This document shows, in pieces, positions 37,382 through 46,321 of a stretch of 64,000 nt of DNA (the stretch's first letter is position 1; each line of letters begins with the position of its first letter). The translations under genes and the position numbers were made by a program. Origin of the DNA: Candidatus Defluviibacillus avedoerensis (GTDB lineage Bacteria; Pseudomonadota; Gammaproteobacteria; Burkholderiales; Burkholderiaceae_C); NCBI GenBank assembly GCA_016703665.1, contig JADJBS010000002.1, forward strand, positions 434,001-498,000. The letters run 5' to 3'. The notes below the pieces were generated by a model, which was not told where the DNA came from, did not search any database, and saw only the letters and a program-made list of their open reading frames with translations.

Positions 37382-39013
37382 ATGACTACAAATCAACTCT
37401 TTGATTTCATCGTGGTGGGTGCCGGTTCCGGCGGTGCAGCGGTTGCTGCGCGACTGTCAGAAAGCGGTCGCTATACCGTCATGCTTCTAGAGCCAGGCGG
37501 CGTGACCGACACGTTCAATCATCGTCTTCCGCTGGGTGTGGCCAAGCTGACGACAGACCCGCGCTACTGCTGGCAATTGAGCAGCGGGCCCGAAACCGCG
37601 TTAGGCGGTCACCGCGTGTTTTCTCCGCGTGGCCTGGGCCTGGGCGGCAGCAGCGCCACCAACGGCATGATCTGGGCCTTTGGTGACGCGAAGGGCTGGG
37701 ACGAATGGCGCGATGCTGGACACGAGGGTTGGGGTTGGTCAGATGTGCAGCCGTTTTACAAGAAGCTGGAAAACTACCCCGAGGGCGACCCGGCCACACG
37801 CGGGCATGGTGGCCCCATGCAGATCAATCTGCACAAGCCAGAGAAGCTGGGCCAAGCCTTTCTGGACAGTTGTGCGCAGGCGGGATATCCGGCGGCCAAG
37901 GACTACAACGGCGGCAGCGTGGAAGGCTGGACCTGGCTGCAGACCAACACCCACAATGGCTGGCGTTGCTCCACCTACGATGCCTACCTGAAGCCCGCAG
38001 CTAACCGCAAGAACCTGCACATCGAGCTGGGTGCCTATGCCGACACCCTGGTGTTTGAAGGCAGCAAGGTGGTGGGCGTTGAGTACGTCAAACGCGATGG
38101 CGACCAGGCCGTGGCCCGCACCCAGGTGCGTGCAGGGCGTGAAGTGATTCTTTGCGCTGGCGGCTATCACACACCGGCCTTGCTCGAGCGCTCCGGCATT
38201 GGCCGCCCTGAATTGCTGCAAAGCATGGGTATTGAGGTGCGCCTGGCCAACGAACATGTGGGCGAACACATGCTAGACCACCTGCGTACCTGCGTGAGCT
38301 ACCAAACCCAGGGGGCGGTGACGATCAACGACATCGTGCACAACATCCCCACCCGGATGTTGCAGGGTGCCAAATGGCTTTTCACGCGCCATGGCTGGCT
38401 GCGCACTGCGACCATGAACACCCAAATGACCGTGCGGGCTACACCGGATTCCCCCCGTGCTGACCTGAAGCTGCAGCTCAATGCGGTTTTAGCTGACATG
38501 TCCAAACCCGGTTCGTTGCACTTTCCGTTGGCCAAGACCAGTGGTCTGTCTTTGCTGAACTGGCCGGTGTATCCCCGCTCACGTGGCTACAGCCACATCA
38601 CCGGCAAGCAAGCCTGGGATCACCCCGACATCTTTGCCAACTATCTGGCCGACGAATACGACCAGCAGGTCACCATCGCGGGCTTGCGTCTGGGGCGAAA
38701 AATTGCATCCCAAGCCGCGCTCAAGCAATACGTGTTGAACGAAGCCTTCCCTGGTGTGAATGTGCAATCAGACAGCGAACTGCTGGCCTACGCCAAGGGC
38801 ACCGGCCTGACGGTCTATCACCCGGTGGGTACCTGTCGCATGGGCAAGCAAGGGCAGGGCGTAGTGGACAGTCAACTGCGTGTACACGGTGTGAGCGGCT
38901 TGCGCATTGCGGATGCGTCCATCATGCCAACCCTGCCTGCCAGCAATACCAATGCGCCGTCCATCATGATCGGTGAACGCGCGGCTGACTGGGTCTTGAA
39001 GGCCGTCGCTTGA
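37382..39013 (+). CDS. GMC-family oxidoreductase 2
   Basis: A 543-aa FAD-dependent alcohol oxidoreductase related to the GMC protein at 23293. Motifs: FIVVGAGSGGAAVAARLSES at the N-terminus, GLGLGGSSATNGMIWAFG, VILCAGGYHTPALLERSGIG, and the active-site region VYHPVGTCRMG followed by SNTNAPSIMIGERAADWVL. It is followed after 40 bp by an aldehyde dehydrogenase gene and then an SDR gene, which fits stepwise oxidation of an alcohol to an acid. No signal peptide is seen. The first ATG at 37382 gives a normal-length protein. Confidence 0.9.
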   Translation: MTTNQLFDFIVVGAGSGGAAVAARLSESGRYTVMLLEPGGVTDTFNHRLPLGVAKLTTDPRYCWQLSSGPETALGGHRVFSPRGLGLGGSSATNGMIWAFGDAKGWDEWRDAGHEGWGWSDVQPFYKKLENYPEGDPATRGHGGPMQINLHKPEKLGQAFLDSCAQAGYPAAKDYNGGSVEGWTWLQTNTHNGWRCSTYDAYLKPAANRKNLHIELGAYADTLVFEGSKVVGVEYVKRDGDQAVARTQVRAGREVILCAGGYHTPALLERSGIGRPELLQSMGIEVRLANEHVGEHMLDHLRTCVSYQTQGAVTINDIVHNIPTRMLQGAKWLFTRHGWLRTATMNTQMTVRATPDSPRADLKLQLNAVLADMSKPGSLHFPLAKTSGLSLLNWPVYPRSRGYSHITGKQAWDHPDIFANYLADEYDQQVTIAGLRLGRKIASQAALKQYVLNEAFPGVNVQSDSELLAYAKGTGLTVYHPVGTCRMGKQGQGVVDSQLRVHGVSGLRIADASIMPTLPASNTNAPSIMIGERAADWVLKAVA

Positions 39014-39053
39014 TTGCCAGATTTTCTATTCCATTTTTTTTCAAGGTCAAACC

Positions 39054-40527
39054 ATGAGCAACTTTCCCACCAGTCTGACCGAGCGTCATCTGCACTACAT
39101 CAACGGGGCCTTCACTGCTGCCGCCGGCCAGGGCCGATTGGACCTGGTCAATCCTTACACCGAAAGCGTGTTTGGTGCCATCGCTTTGGGTACCAAAGCC
39201 GATGTGGACGCCGCTGTAGCGGCTGCCCGCGCGGCTTTCCCGGCCTGGAGCGCCATGCCACGTGCTGAGCGCGCTGCCTGGATCGGCAAACTGGTGGCCG
39301 CCCTCAAGCCCCGCCTGGAGACCATTGGTGCGCTAGAGACCACCGAGATGGGCACACCTATCAGCTTTTCGATGCGCGCCCATGCCCAAGGCCCGCTGAT
39401 GATGCTGGCCGGACACATGGAGTTTCTGGCCAAAGGCCCACACGACGAACTGATTGGCAATTCACGCGTGGTGCGCGAGCCCATCGGCGTGGTGGCCGCC
39501 ATCACGGCCTGGAACTACCCGCTGATGTTGCTCATCGGCAAAATTGCCCCAGCCATCACGGCAGGCTGCACGGTGGTGGCCAAGCCTGGTGAAATGGCGC
39601 CTCTCACGTCCATGGTCGTGGCAGATGCGCTGGCCGAAGTGGGCTTCCCGCCAGGGGTGATCAACATCGTTAACGGCACCGGCATCGATGTGGGTGAGGC
39701 CTTGGTGACCCACCCTGGCGTGGACATGGTCTCCTACACTGGCTCCACCGCCACGGGTCGCCGTCTGATGGCCGCTGCTGCGCCTACGGTCAAAAAGGTG
39801 TCGCTGGAGCTGGGTGGCAAGTCCGCCAGCGTGATCCTGGACGACGCACCCTTTGAGCAAGCCGTGCGTGGCGGTATTCAAGGGTGCTTCTTGAATTCTG
39901 GTCAGACCTGCATCGCCCTGACCCGCATGATCGTGCCCGCCCATTTGCACGACAAGGCGCTGGAAATTGCAGCCGATGAGGTCAGTAAATTCGTCATCGG
40001 TGATCCGATGAACCCCGCCACGACGCAAGGCCCCTTGGCCTTTGGCAAGCACCGCGACCGCGTGCTGGACTACATCCGCATCGGCCAGGAAGGCGGTGCC
40101 AAGCTGGTCACCGGTGGCACCGATCGTCCCACCGGGTTCGATAAGGGCTACTTCGTCAAACCCACCGTGTTTGGCGGCGTCACATCGAACATGCGTATTG
40201 CGCAAGAAGAAATCTTCGGCCCGGTGCTGGCTATTCTTCCCGCCAAAGACGAAGCCGAAGCAGTATCAATAGCCAACGGCACCATTTACGGCCTGAACGG
40301 TGCCGTGTGGTCCGCCGACATGGCCCGTGCCGTTCGCGTGGCCCGCCAATTGCAATGCGGCAAGGTGGATATCAACGGGGGGCTTCAACATGAACGCGCC
40401 AGCGGGCGGCTTCAAGCAGTCTGGCATTGGACGCGAGCGCGGGCACTACGCGATTGAAGAGTTCATGGAAGTGAAGTCGCTCCAGTTCAACAATGAGGAA
40501 TTGGCCAGCGCGTCCAGCGCGGATTGA
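39054..40527 (+). pseudogene. aldehyde dehydrogenase with a 3'-end frameshift
   Basis: The frame from ATG 39054 encodes a standard NAD(P)-dependent aldehyde dehydrogenase: ITAWNYPLMLLIGKIAPA, the glutamate in LELGGKSASV, the catalytic cysteine in FLNSGQTCIALTR, and EEIFGPVLAI. After GKVDINGG it runs out of frame, while the shifted frame continues [20 protein letters not shown] and KSLQFNN to a stop at 40527. The break is at a run of six G (40377-40382); five would restore a 490-aa protein of normal family length. As written, the product loses the C-terminal segment that helps form the subunit interface. Position after GMC 2 suggests it oxidises that enzyme's aldehyde product. Confidence 0.87.
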
Positions 40528-40531
40528 CGCG

Positions 40532-41260
40532 ATGAAATCGAGCTCTCACACCGTTCTCGTCACCGGGGGAGCGACGGGGATCGGTTTTGCGCTGGCCAAG
40601 AAGTTTCAAGGTGAAGGCAATCAGGTGATTCTGGTTGGACGCCAGGAAAAGACGTTGACACAGGCTTCTGCCGCGCTAGGTGGCGTCAAGACCATGGTGG
40701 CGGATGTGTCCCTGGCGGCAGATCGCGAGCGGCTCGCTGCCGGTTTTCCCGAGGTGAACATATTGGTTAACAACGCCGCCGTGCGCTACGAAACACCATT
40801 TTCTGATGCCGGTGCCGAAGATCTGTTCCATGAACTGAATGTCAACTTGCTGGCGCCAGTGCTTCTGGCAAAGGCTTTCTTGCCCAGCCTCAAGAACAAG
40901 CCTGAAGCGGCGATTATCAACGTGACATCGGGTCTAGCCTTGGTCCCTCGGGAGGTCGCGGCGATGTACAACGCCAGCAAGGCGGGCCTGCACAGCTTCT
41001 CCAAGTCCATGCGTTGGCAACTCGAAGATACATGTGTCAGGGTGTTTGAGGTCTTGCCACCGATGGTGGCAACCAACATGACAGCGCACCGAACGGTGGG
41101 CAAGGGAAAGATCAGCTCAGATCAACTGGCGCAGGAGTTTTGGCAGGGTTTTGTCGCCAACCAGTATGAAATGTTGATTGGCAAAACCAAGCTGCTACAG
41201 CGCATTTACCGTCTGTCGCCCGCGTTGGCAGACCGCATCATGAGGCGTGCGCCACCATGA
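40532..41260 (+). CDS. SDR-family oxidoreductase (DltE-like)
   Basis: A 242-aa classical SDR: VTGGATGIGFALAKKF near the N-terminus, NNAAVRYETPF, INVTSGLALVPREVAAMYNASKAGL with the catalytic Tyr and Lys. The ATG at 40532 lies 4 bp after the stop of the aldehyde dehydrogenase frame, so translation may be coupled. C-terminal residues FVANQYEMLIGKTKLLQRIYR resemble the subgroup often annotated DltE-like. The role in the module is unclear; it could process a keto or hydroxy intermediate. Confidence 0.82.
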   Translation: MKSSSHTVLVTGGATGIGFALAKKFQGEGNQVILVGRQEKTLTQASAALGGVKTMVADVSLAADRERLAAGFPEVNILVNNAAVRYETPFSDAGAEDLFHELNVNLLAPVLLAKAFLPSLKNKPEAAIINVTSGLALVPREVAAMYNASKAGLHSFSKSMRWQLEDTCVRVFEVLPPMVATNMTAHRTVGKGKISSDQLAQEFWQGFVANQYEMLIGKTKLLQRIYRLSPALADRIMRRAPP

Positions 41261-41483
41261 AAGGTCCAAAGCCGGACAGTGATAGCCCAAACGCCTGGCG
41301 CCGCTGATCGTATCGTTCACAGGGTAGTTCGCCTGCACCGGGTAGCCGCACAGGCACCGACTGCTTGACTTGCTATGTTTCATTCAGTCTTTGGGCACAT
41401 CGGAATTGGCATCGACAAGCGCAGTTTCGACGACCTGGTAGGTCGCCTGACCGTTCTCTGGACCCCTGCCGTTTTCGCTGCGC
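41261..41483. other. spacer between SDR gene and porin terminator, nothing recognised
   Basis: Minus-strand short frames, including one ending in NGQATYQVVETALVDANSD with a stop near 41388, look coding-like in composition but match no family I know. They may be the tail of a lost gene. No repeat or RNA gene was recognised. Confidence 0.4.
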
Positions 41484-41517
41484 AAAAAAAAACCGCCCCG
41501 GCTTGAGACCGAGGCGG
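41484..41517 (-). terminator. rho-independent terminator of the porin gene
   Basis: On the minus strand a 9-bp GC-rich stem (CCGCCTCGG / CCGGGGCGG, one mismatch, 7-nt loop) is followed by nine T. It lies 28 bp downstream of the porin stop codon. Confidence 0.88.
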
Positions 41518-41545
41518 CTAACCTTGGAAAGATGGTTGCGAAGAC

Positions 41546-42586
41546 TCAGAAACGATGTGTGATGCCCACGCCCATCAGGCGGCTGTTTTGCCCACTGTTG
41601 GGAGTGACTACAACGCCACCCATCGCTACACTGCCGTTGCCCTTATTGGTCAGCCACAGGCCGCGTGCATACAGCGTGGTTCGTTTGCTCAGGTTGTAGT
41701 CATACCCCAGGGTCCATACAGATTGGTCCCGCGCGCTGCTATCCACATCACGGCGCCCGTAGTCGGCATAGACCGAACTGGCACCGAAAATGAACTTGGT
41801 GTTCAGATTCAGGATCTTGGCTTTGGGTGATGCCGCTACGTTAGAGCCCTGGGATCCCCAGGACGCACCCAGAATCATGCTGCCGGCGTTGTAGCTGGCA
41901 GCGATGACATTCGAAGTAGAGTCAGTTGGGTTGGCGGCTGGCGCTGCTGCGGTGCCGCTCTTTTTGTTCTGGTAGCCCCAACCTACCCAGATAGGACCGG
42001 ATTCATAGGTCAAATTTGCACCCACGTAATTGCCACTGCTGTTGGTCGCCTCCCCAGGTGCATACATGATCCTGCCCTGAACCGCCATACCGGTCGGAGA
42101 GGTGTACATCACTGCATTGTCGGACCGCGCCGCCCACGCAGCCAAGCCGGTCTGGGCATCGTTTTGACCCCAGAGCGTCACTGGGCTGAAAACAGAATTC
42201 ACGCCCAGCGGGTCAGCTCGCCAGACGGTGGCGAAGATAGGCGTGTATTGACGACCCAAAGTGACTTCACCCCAACCGCCAGACACACCTACAAAGCTCT
42301 GGCGAGTAAACATGAAGCCAGGGCCGGGAACGTTGCCTACACCGCTGTCTAGGTTGAGGCCGCCTTCCAGTGTGAATTTGGCTTTCAAACCGCCACCCAT
42401 GTCTTCGACCCCACGGAAACCCAGCTGACTGGCAAGGCCGCCGCCATCCATCAAGCGTGTATCGGTTCCGGCACCTTTGGCAAAACCAACAAACGTATCA
42501 GCGATGCCGTAAACGGTGACTGAGCTTTGTGCATAAGCTGACAGACCACCAGCCGCCATCATGCTTGCAATGAAAATTTTCCGCAT
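41546..42586 (-). CDS. Gram-negative porin (betaproteobacterial trimeric type)
   Basis: A 346-aa outer-membrane porin. A signal peptide, MRKIFIASMMAAGGLSAYA, precedes the mature start QSSVTVYGIADTFVGF, which is typical of Burkholderiales porins. Family landmarks are SQLGFRGVEDMGGGLKAKFTLEGG, FTRQSFVGVSGGWGEVTLGRQY, and the C-terminal LMGVGITHRF ending in phenylalanine, needed for outer-membrane assembly. Alternating beta-strand composition throughout suggests 16 strands. It ends module B and could admit its anionic substrate, but such porins also occur as general diffusion channels. Confidence 0.92.
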   Translation of the reverse strand: MRKIFIASMMAAGGLSAYAQSSVTVYGIADTFVGFAKGAGTDTRLMDGGGLASQLGFRGVEDMGGGLKAKFTLEGGLNLDSGVGNVPGPGFMFTRQSFVGVSGGWGEVTLGRQYTPIFATVWRADPLGVNSVFSPVTLWGQNDAQTGLAAWAARSDNAVMYTSPTGMAVQGRIMYAPGEATNSSGNYVGANLTYESGPIWVGWGYQNKKSGTAAAPAANPTDSTSNVIAASYNAGSMILGASWGSQGSNVAASPKAKILNLNTKFIFGASSVYADYGRRDVDSSARDQSVWTLGYDYNLSKRTTLYARGLWLTNKGNGSVAMGGVVVTPNSGQNSRLMGVGITHRF

Positions 42587-42857
42587 TCAGAGTCTCCTTG
42601 GTTAGTACTTAACTCTTCGCCGACGCAGGTATTCAGATTGGCTTTTCGGCTTCGTTGAGTTAGATTCAAATTTTAGGTAGGCTGCCTTGAATGGAGCAAC
42701 AGGGTGAGTCACCTCATTTTGCGAATGTGTCAAGCACTGGACCATTTGGTGATCGCCAAATTGGTTTTCCTGCCGGAGGCGTGGCTTCATTTACAACAAC
42801 AACGGTCCTCAGAGCGTCGTTGTACCGGTTAAGTCCTCCGTGGATACCAGTTGTCAT
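42587..42857. other. upstream region of the porin, no gene seen
   Basis: AT-richer than its surroundings, with GGAGACTC just before the porin ATG as its ribosome-binding site. It should contain the porin promoter. I see no convincing gene or perfect repeat in it. Confidence 0.45.
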
Positions 42858-42964
42858 TAAAGGTTGAACTGTTTGGCTGTGTCTGCCTGCCACAAGGCTT
42901 TGACCACATCGGCCCCACCTTTGTACGCGACTGTGGTGGATTTAAAGCCAGCAAGCTTGGTCAT
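42858..42964 (-). pseudogene. fragment of a Bug-family receptor gene
   Basis: The minus strand encodes KLAGFKSTTVAYKGGADVV, which matches the Bug-family segment seen in the intact receptor at 36194 (KVAGFKATNVAYKGGPDMV). Similarity stops on both sides: upstream a stop precedes MTKLAG, and downstream the text becomes unrelated after about 24 residues. It is a relic of a third Bug gene, without start or domain context. Confidence 0.75.
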
Positions 42965-43021
42965 TGGTGGGGATCGAGAAATTCATTCCAGGCAGTCGTT
43001 GAATTTGAATTGATGCCTTTT

Positions 43022-43054
43022 CCTGCGCTCTGGTATGTATCGCCAGAGCGCAGG
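43022..43054. terminator. strong hairpin downstream of the tannase gene
   Basis: A perfect 12-bp stem (CCTGCGCTCTGG / CCAGAGCGCAGG) with a 9-nt loop starts 8 nt after the tannase stop codon. There is no T-run on the minus strand, so it is either a weak or Rho-assisted terminator or an mRNA-stabilising end. Confidence 0.6.
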
Positions 43055-43062
43055 GTCTCACC

Positions 43063-44856
43063 TTATTTACAGACGAAGCTGGCGGCGTCGTTCAGGTCAC
43101 CCGTGCCCCGGTAGTGTGGCTGCTCGGGGTAGCTGCACAGGGGGCGGGTGCGGGGCTTGCCGTCTTTGATCCAGTCCTTGGGGACGTCGGGGTTGATGCC
43201 CACGCGTGCTGTTGCAATGACCTGATCGGGGGCTTGGCCTTTTTCTACCCAGTTGACGGTGGCGCTCAGCAGGTCGAACTGCTCGGTGGTGGGGCCACCC
43301 TGGCAGTGATTCAGGCCGGGCACCGTGACAAGCCGGGCAAAGTCTCTGGCACGGCCCGACTGGTTTTTGTCCAGTCCCTGGTACCAGTTGATGCTGTCGT
43401 TGACGGAGAACACCGGGTCGCTGTTGCCGTGGTAGACCACCAATTTGCCGCCCCGGTCCTTGAAGGCAGACAGGTCGGTCGCGTTGGGTGGTGTCATGAA
43501 CTGCATGGACGATTCGGTAAATCCAGGCGCAGTGCCAAAGATGGCCGGTGCGTCGCGGTCAAAGTCATAGCGGCGCAGAGACTCCAGCAGTGCGGGCGGG
43601 TTGCCTGCCACGGGCTTGGGGGGGGTCGAGAAGATGTAGGCGAGCGAGCCTGCACCCATCACGCCGATGATGGGCAAATTGGCAGTAGGTACTTTGGGGC
43701 CTTCGAGCTTCCAGGAGCGCCAGCTGCCAAAGCCGATTTGCGATGCGCCCACGCCTGCGTCCCAAGGCCAGTCGCTGTAAAGCTGCTCACCTTTGCTGTT
43801 GCGCGGGCCGCCAAATACCCTCTTCAGGGCCGTGACTTGAGGGGCACTCAGGCAACTGGCGGTCTTGCTGCCGGTGCATTGCAGGGCCTGCACGTCAAAG
43901 GCTTTTTGGCAGGCGCTTAGGTTGCCCACCATGCCGTCTTTGGCGCCGTCGAGCATGTCGCATTTGTCCAGCACGGCATTGGCCAGCAATTGCATGTCGG
44001 CGGGCGGAAACGCCTGTGCGATGTCGGGGTTGACCGCGCTGAAAGACTGGATATCCCAGGCATGCTGCACCGCAGCCTTGGGCAGGTTAAAGCCGGGGTT
44101 GCCTGCGATGATGCCGTCGAACAGATCAGGGAAACGGGCCGCTGCCACCATGCCGTGACGCCCCCCGTTGGAGCAGCCCATCATGTAGCTTTTGCGAACC
44201 GGCTCGCCATAGTGCGTGGCGATGATCTGTCGGGCCAGTGGCACCATCACGGCGGTGGATTGGTAGCCATAGTCGCGCCGAGCCTGATCGTCCAGGCCGA
44301 ACAGATTGCCACCTACCAAGGCCACAGGCTTGCCGTCGGCACCGGGTGTTTGCGGCGGCAGGGATGCGTGACCACCGTTGCTGGACAGCACGGCAAAGCC
44401 TTGCATCAGTGCGTTGGTGGTGGCACCTGCCGAGACCACATTGCCAAAGGCGGGGACAACGGCGCCTTCATTGCCACCGTTGGCTTGCAGCAGGAACCGT
44501 CCTTGCCAGTTCGTTGGCATGCGCAGCTCAAAACTGATGGCATAGGGTTTGCCATCCACTCCCACGCGCTCGCCCACCTTGCCGGTGAGCTTGCAATGCG
44601 CAGGCATGGGGTAGGGCTGCGCCATGCCACTGACGGTGATGCCCGCAGGGACGGATTCGGCTGCCGAAATGCTGACATTGCGCTCAATGCCACGGGCTAC
44701 AAAGCCCTGGGGCAGCATGCTGCATGCCATGGGAGCCGCCGGTGTCGTAGGCGTTTTGGCCGTCATCGGGTCGATGATGGGTGGCGAGTTGCAGGCCGCC
44801 AGTGCGGTCAGCGATGCCAACCCAATTGAGCGAGTGAGTGCTGGATAGTTGCGCAT
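43063..44856 (-). CDS. tannase/feruloyl esterase-family lipoprotein
   Basis: A 597-aa esterase releasing phenolic acids from esters. The N-terminus ends in a lipobox, LTALAAC (Cys about 22), so it is probably membrane-anchored in the periplasm or outer membrane. The catalytic serine lies in MMGCSNGGRHG, the aspartate in HGNSDPVFS, and the histidine in PGLNHCQGG; the cysteines next to serine and histidine form the CS-D-HC disulfide typical of the family. The C-terminus also carries cysteines (CSYPEQPHY, FVCK). It lies directly downstream of the hydroxycinnamate-type CoA pathway on the same strand (22 bp after the thioesterase), which supports a feruloyl- or related ester substrate. Confidence 0.9.
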   Translation of the reverse strand: MRNYPALTRSIGLASLTALAACNSPPIIDPMTAKTPTTPAAPMACSMLPQGFVARGIERNVSISAAESVPAGITVSGMAQPYPMPAHCKLTGKVGERVGVDGKPYAISFELRMPTNWQGRFLLQANGGNEGAVVPAFGNVVSAGATTNALMQGFAVLSSNGGHASLPPQTPGADGKPVALVGGNLFGLDDQARRDYGYQSTAVMVPLARQIIATHYGEPVRKSYMMGCSNGGRHGMVAAARFPDLFDGIIAGNPGFNLPKAAVQHAWDIQSFSAVNPDIAQAFPPADMQLLANAVLDKCDMLDGAKDGMVGNLSACQKAFDVQALQCTGSKTASCLSAPQVTALKRVFGGPRNSKGEQLYSDWPWDAGVGASQIGFGSWRSWKLEGPKVPTANLPIIGVMGAGSLAYIFSTPPKPVAGNPPALLESLRRYDFDRDAPAIFGTAPGFTESSMQFMTPPNATDLSAFKDRGGKLVVYHGNSDPVFSVNDSINWYQGLDKNQSGRARDFARLVTVPGLNHCQGGPTTEQFDLLSATVNWVEKGQAPDQVIATARVGINPDVPKDWIKDGKPRTRPLCSYPEQPHYRGTGDLNDAASFVCK

Positions 44857-44878
44857 GCGGATTCCGCCTTTCTGGTGC

Positions 44879-45298
44879 TTAGCTACATTTGGCCTTGATG
44901 TCTTCGGGTACTGGAATCGCCTTGATGCGGTCCGGGTTGCCCTCAGGGTGGATCACAAAGGCACGGGTTTCAAAGCCTTCGCAAAGCACATCGTCACCAC
45001 GCTTGACGGTGTGTTTCTGGATGAATACCTTGTCGCGCCATTCGGTCACACTGGTGTAGATCTGGATGCGCTCGCCGTAGGTGGCGGGGCGCATGAACTT
45101 GGTGTTGATCTCCAGCAGCGGGGTGCCGATGATGCCCGTGGTCTTCTTGAGTTCGCGCCACGGGGGCACACCGCACTTCACAAAGAAGTTCAGCGAAGAG
45201 GCATCCATCCATTTGGAGAAGTTGGGGAAGAACACGATGCCTGCGGGGTCGCAGTCACCAAACATCACTTCCACTTCGTAAACAACGGTTTTGGTCAT
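44879..45298 (-). CDS. acyl-CoA thioesterase, 4-hydroxybenzoyl-CoA thioesterase family
   Basis: A 139-aa hotdog-fold protein: VEVMFGDCDPAGIVFFPNF, with the catalytic aspartate of the DxDxxGxVF-like motif (FGDCDPAGIVFF), then WMDASSLNFF and INTKFMRPATYGERI. Family members hydrolyse aroyl- or acyl-CoA to free acid. The ATG at 45296-45298 gives the normal length; the longer frame upstream runs into a repeat. In this cluster it could release the aromatic acid after thiolytic shortening of a hydroxycinnamoyl-CoA (inference). Confidence 0.87.
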   Translation of the reverse strand: MTKTVVYEVEVMFGDCDPAGIVFFPNFSKWMDASSLNFFVKCGVPPWRELKKTTGIIGTPLLEINTKFMRPATYGERIQIYTSVTEWRDKVFIQKHTVKRGDDVLCEGFETRAFVIHPEGNPDRIKAIPVPEDIKAKCS

Positions 45299-45370
45299 AT
45301 TTCTATCTTCAGTTGCCAGAGTTGGCGCGGAGTATGCAGACCACTGTGCGAGCCCAGCGAACACTGTGGA

Positions 45371-45447
45371 ACCGGCTTCGCCGGGCCACCGGTGTTGCCC
45401 CCTGAGGGGGTATGCGGCTACACGCAGTGAGCAAGCAACGGGGGGGA
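45371..45447. repeat. intergenic copy of the palindromic repeat element
   Basis: Blocks CGGGCCACC, then CCCCC-TGA-GGGGG (45398-45410), then GCGGCTACACGCAGTGAGC and a run of G. The same block order occurs inside the gene at 30095-30192. It fills most of the gap between the SDR and thioesterase genes. It may act as a hairpin in the polycistronic message. Confidence 0.62.
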
Positions 45448-45452
45448 ACCTG

Positions 45453-46217
45453 TTACCGTGGTGCCATGCGCAGGGCGCCATCCAGACGGATGACTTCGCC
45501 GTTGAGGTGGCCGTTGCTCACGATGTGGCAGGCCAGCTGGGCAAATTCTTCGGGCTTACCCAGGCGGGCGGGGAAGGGAATGCTGGCGGCCAGCGACGCC
45601 TGAATCGGCTCAGGCAGGGTGCGCAGCAGCGGGGTTGCAAACAGGCCTGGCGCAATGGTGCAGACGCGGATGCCGTGCTGGGCCAGGTCGCGTGCCATGG
45701 GCAGGGTCATGCCTGCTACACCGGCTTTGGATGCGCTGTAGGCCTGTTGGCCCACTTGGCCGTCAAAAGCGGCGACCGATGCGGTGAACACCATCGCGCC
45801 ACGTTCGCCGTCTTCGCCAGGTTCGGTCTTGGCGCAAGCAGCGGCAAACAGACGGGCCACGTTATAGGTGCCGATCAGGTTCACGTTGACCACCTTGGCA
45901 AAGTCTTCCAGCGGTGCGGCGTTGCCGTCTTTGCCCACCACGCGCTTGGCGCTGCCAATGCCTGCGATCTGCATCAGGATGCGGGCAGGGCCGTGGGCGG
46001 CGGCGGCTTCGCTGATGGCGGCCTGCACGCTGTCGCCATTGGTCACGTCGCACTGGATGCCAATGCCTCCGATCTCGGCGGCCACCTTTTGCGCGTTGAC
46101 CAAATTAACGTCCAGGATGGCAACCTTGGCGCCCAGTCGTGCCAGTTCACGTGCGGTGGCTTCGCCCAAGCCCGACCCGCCGCCAGTGACCAATGCTGCT
46201 TGTCCTTGAATGTTCAT
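45453..46217 (-). CDS. SDR-family 3-hydroxyacyl-CoA dehydrogenase (type II-like)
   Basis: A 254-aa SDR resembling HSD10/3-hydroxyacyl-CoA dehydrogenase type 2: [24 protein letters not shown] (aspartate favouring NAD+), [11 protein letters not shown], and [24 protein letters not shown] with the catalytic Ser-Tyr-Lys. The late segment [15 protein letters not shown] is typical for this subgroup. It sits after the thiolase gene on the same strand and supplies the oxidation step needed for beta-oxidative removal of a side chain. Confidence 0.87.
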   Translation of the reverse strand: MNIQGQAALVTGGGSGLGEATARELARLGAKVAILDVNLVNAQKVAAEIGGIGIQCDVTNGDSVQAAISEAAAAHGPARILMQIAGIGSAKRVVGKDGNAAPLEDFAKVVNVNLIGTYNVARLFAAACAKTEPGEDGERGAMVFTASVAAFDGQVGQQAYSASKAGVAGMTLPMARDLAQHGIRVCTIAPGLFATPLLRTLPEPIQASLAASIPFPARLGKPEEFAQLACHIVSNGHLNGEVIRLDGALRMAPR

Positions 46218-46321
46218 GCTGTGCCTCTTAAGATGGTTTACTATAAAAAATGTAGCTAACTATGTTTGTGGAATATGCCGAAAATGCAGTTTTATCCTAA
46301 ATTCATGCGCCTAAGGTCAAA

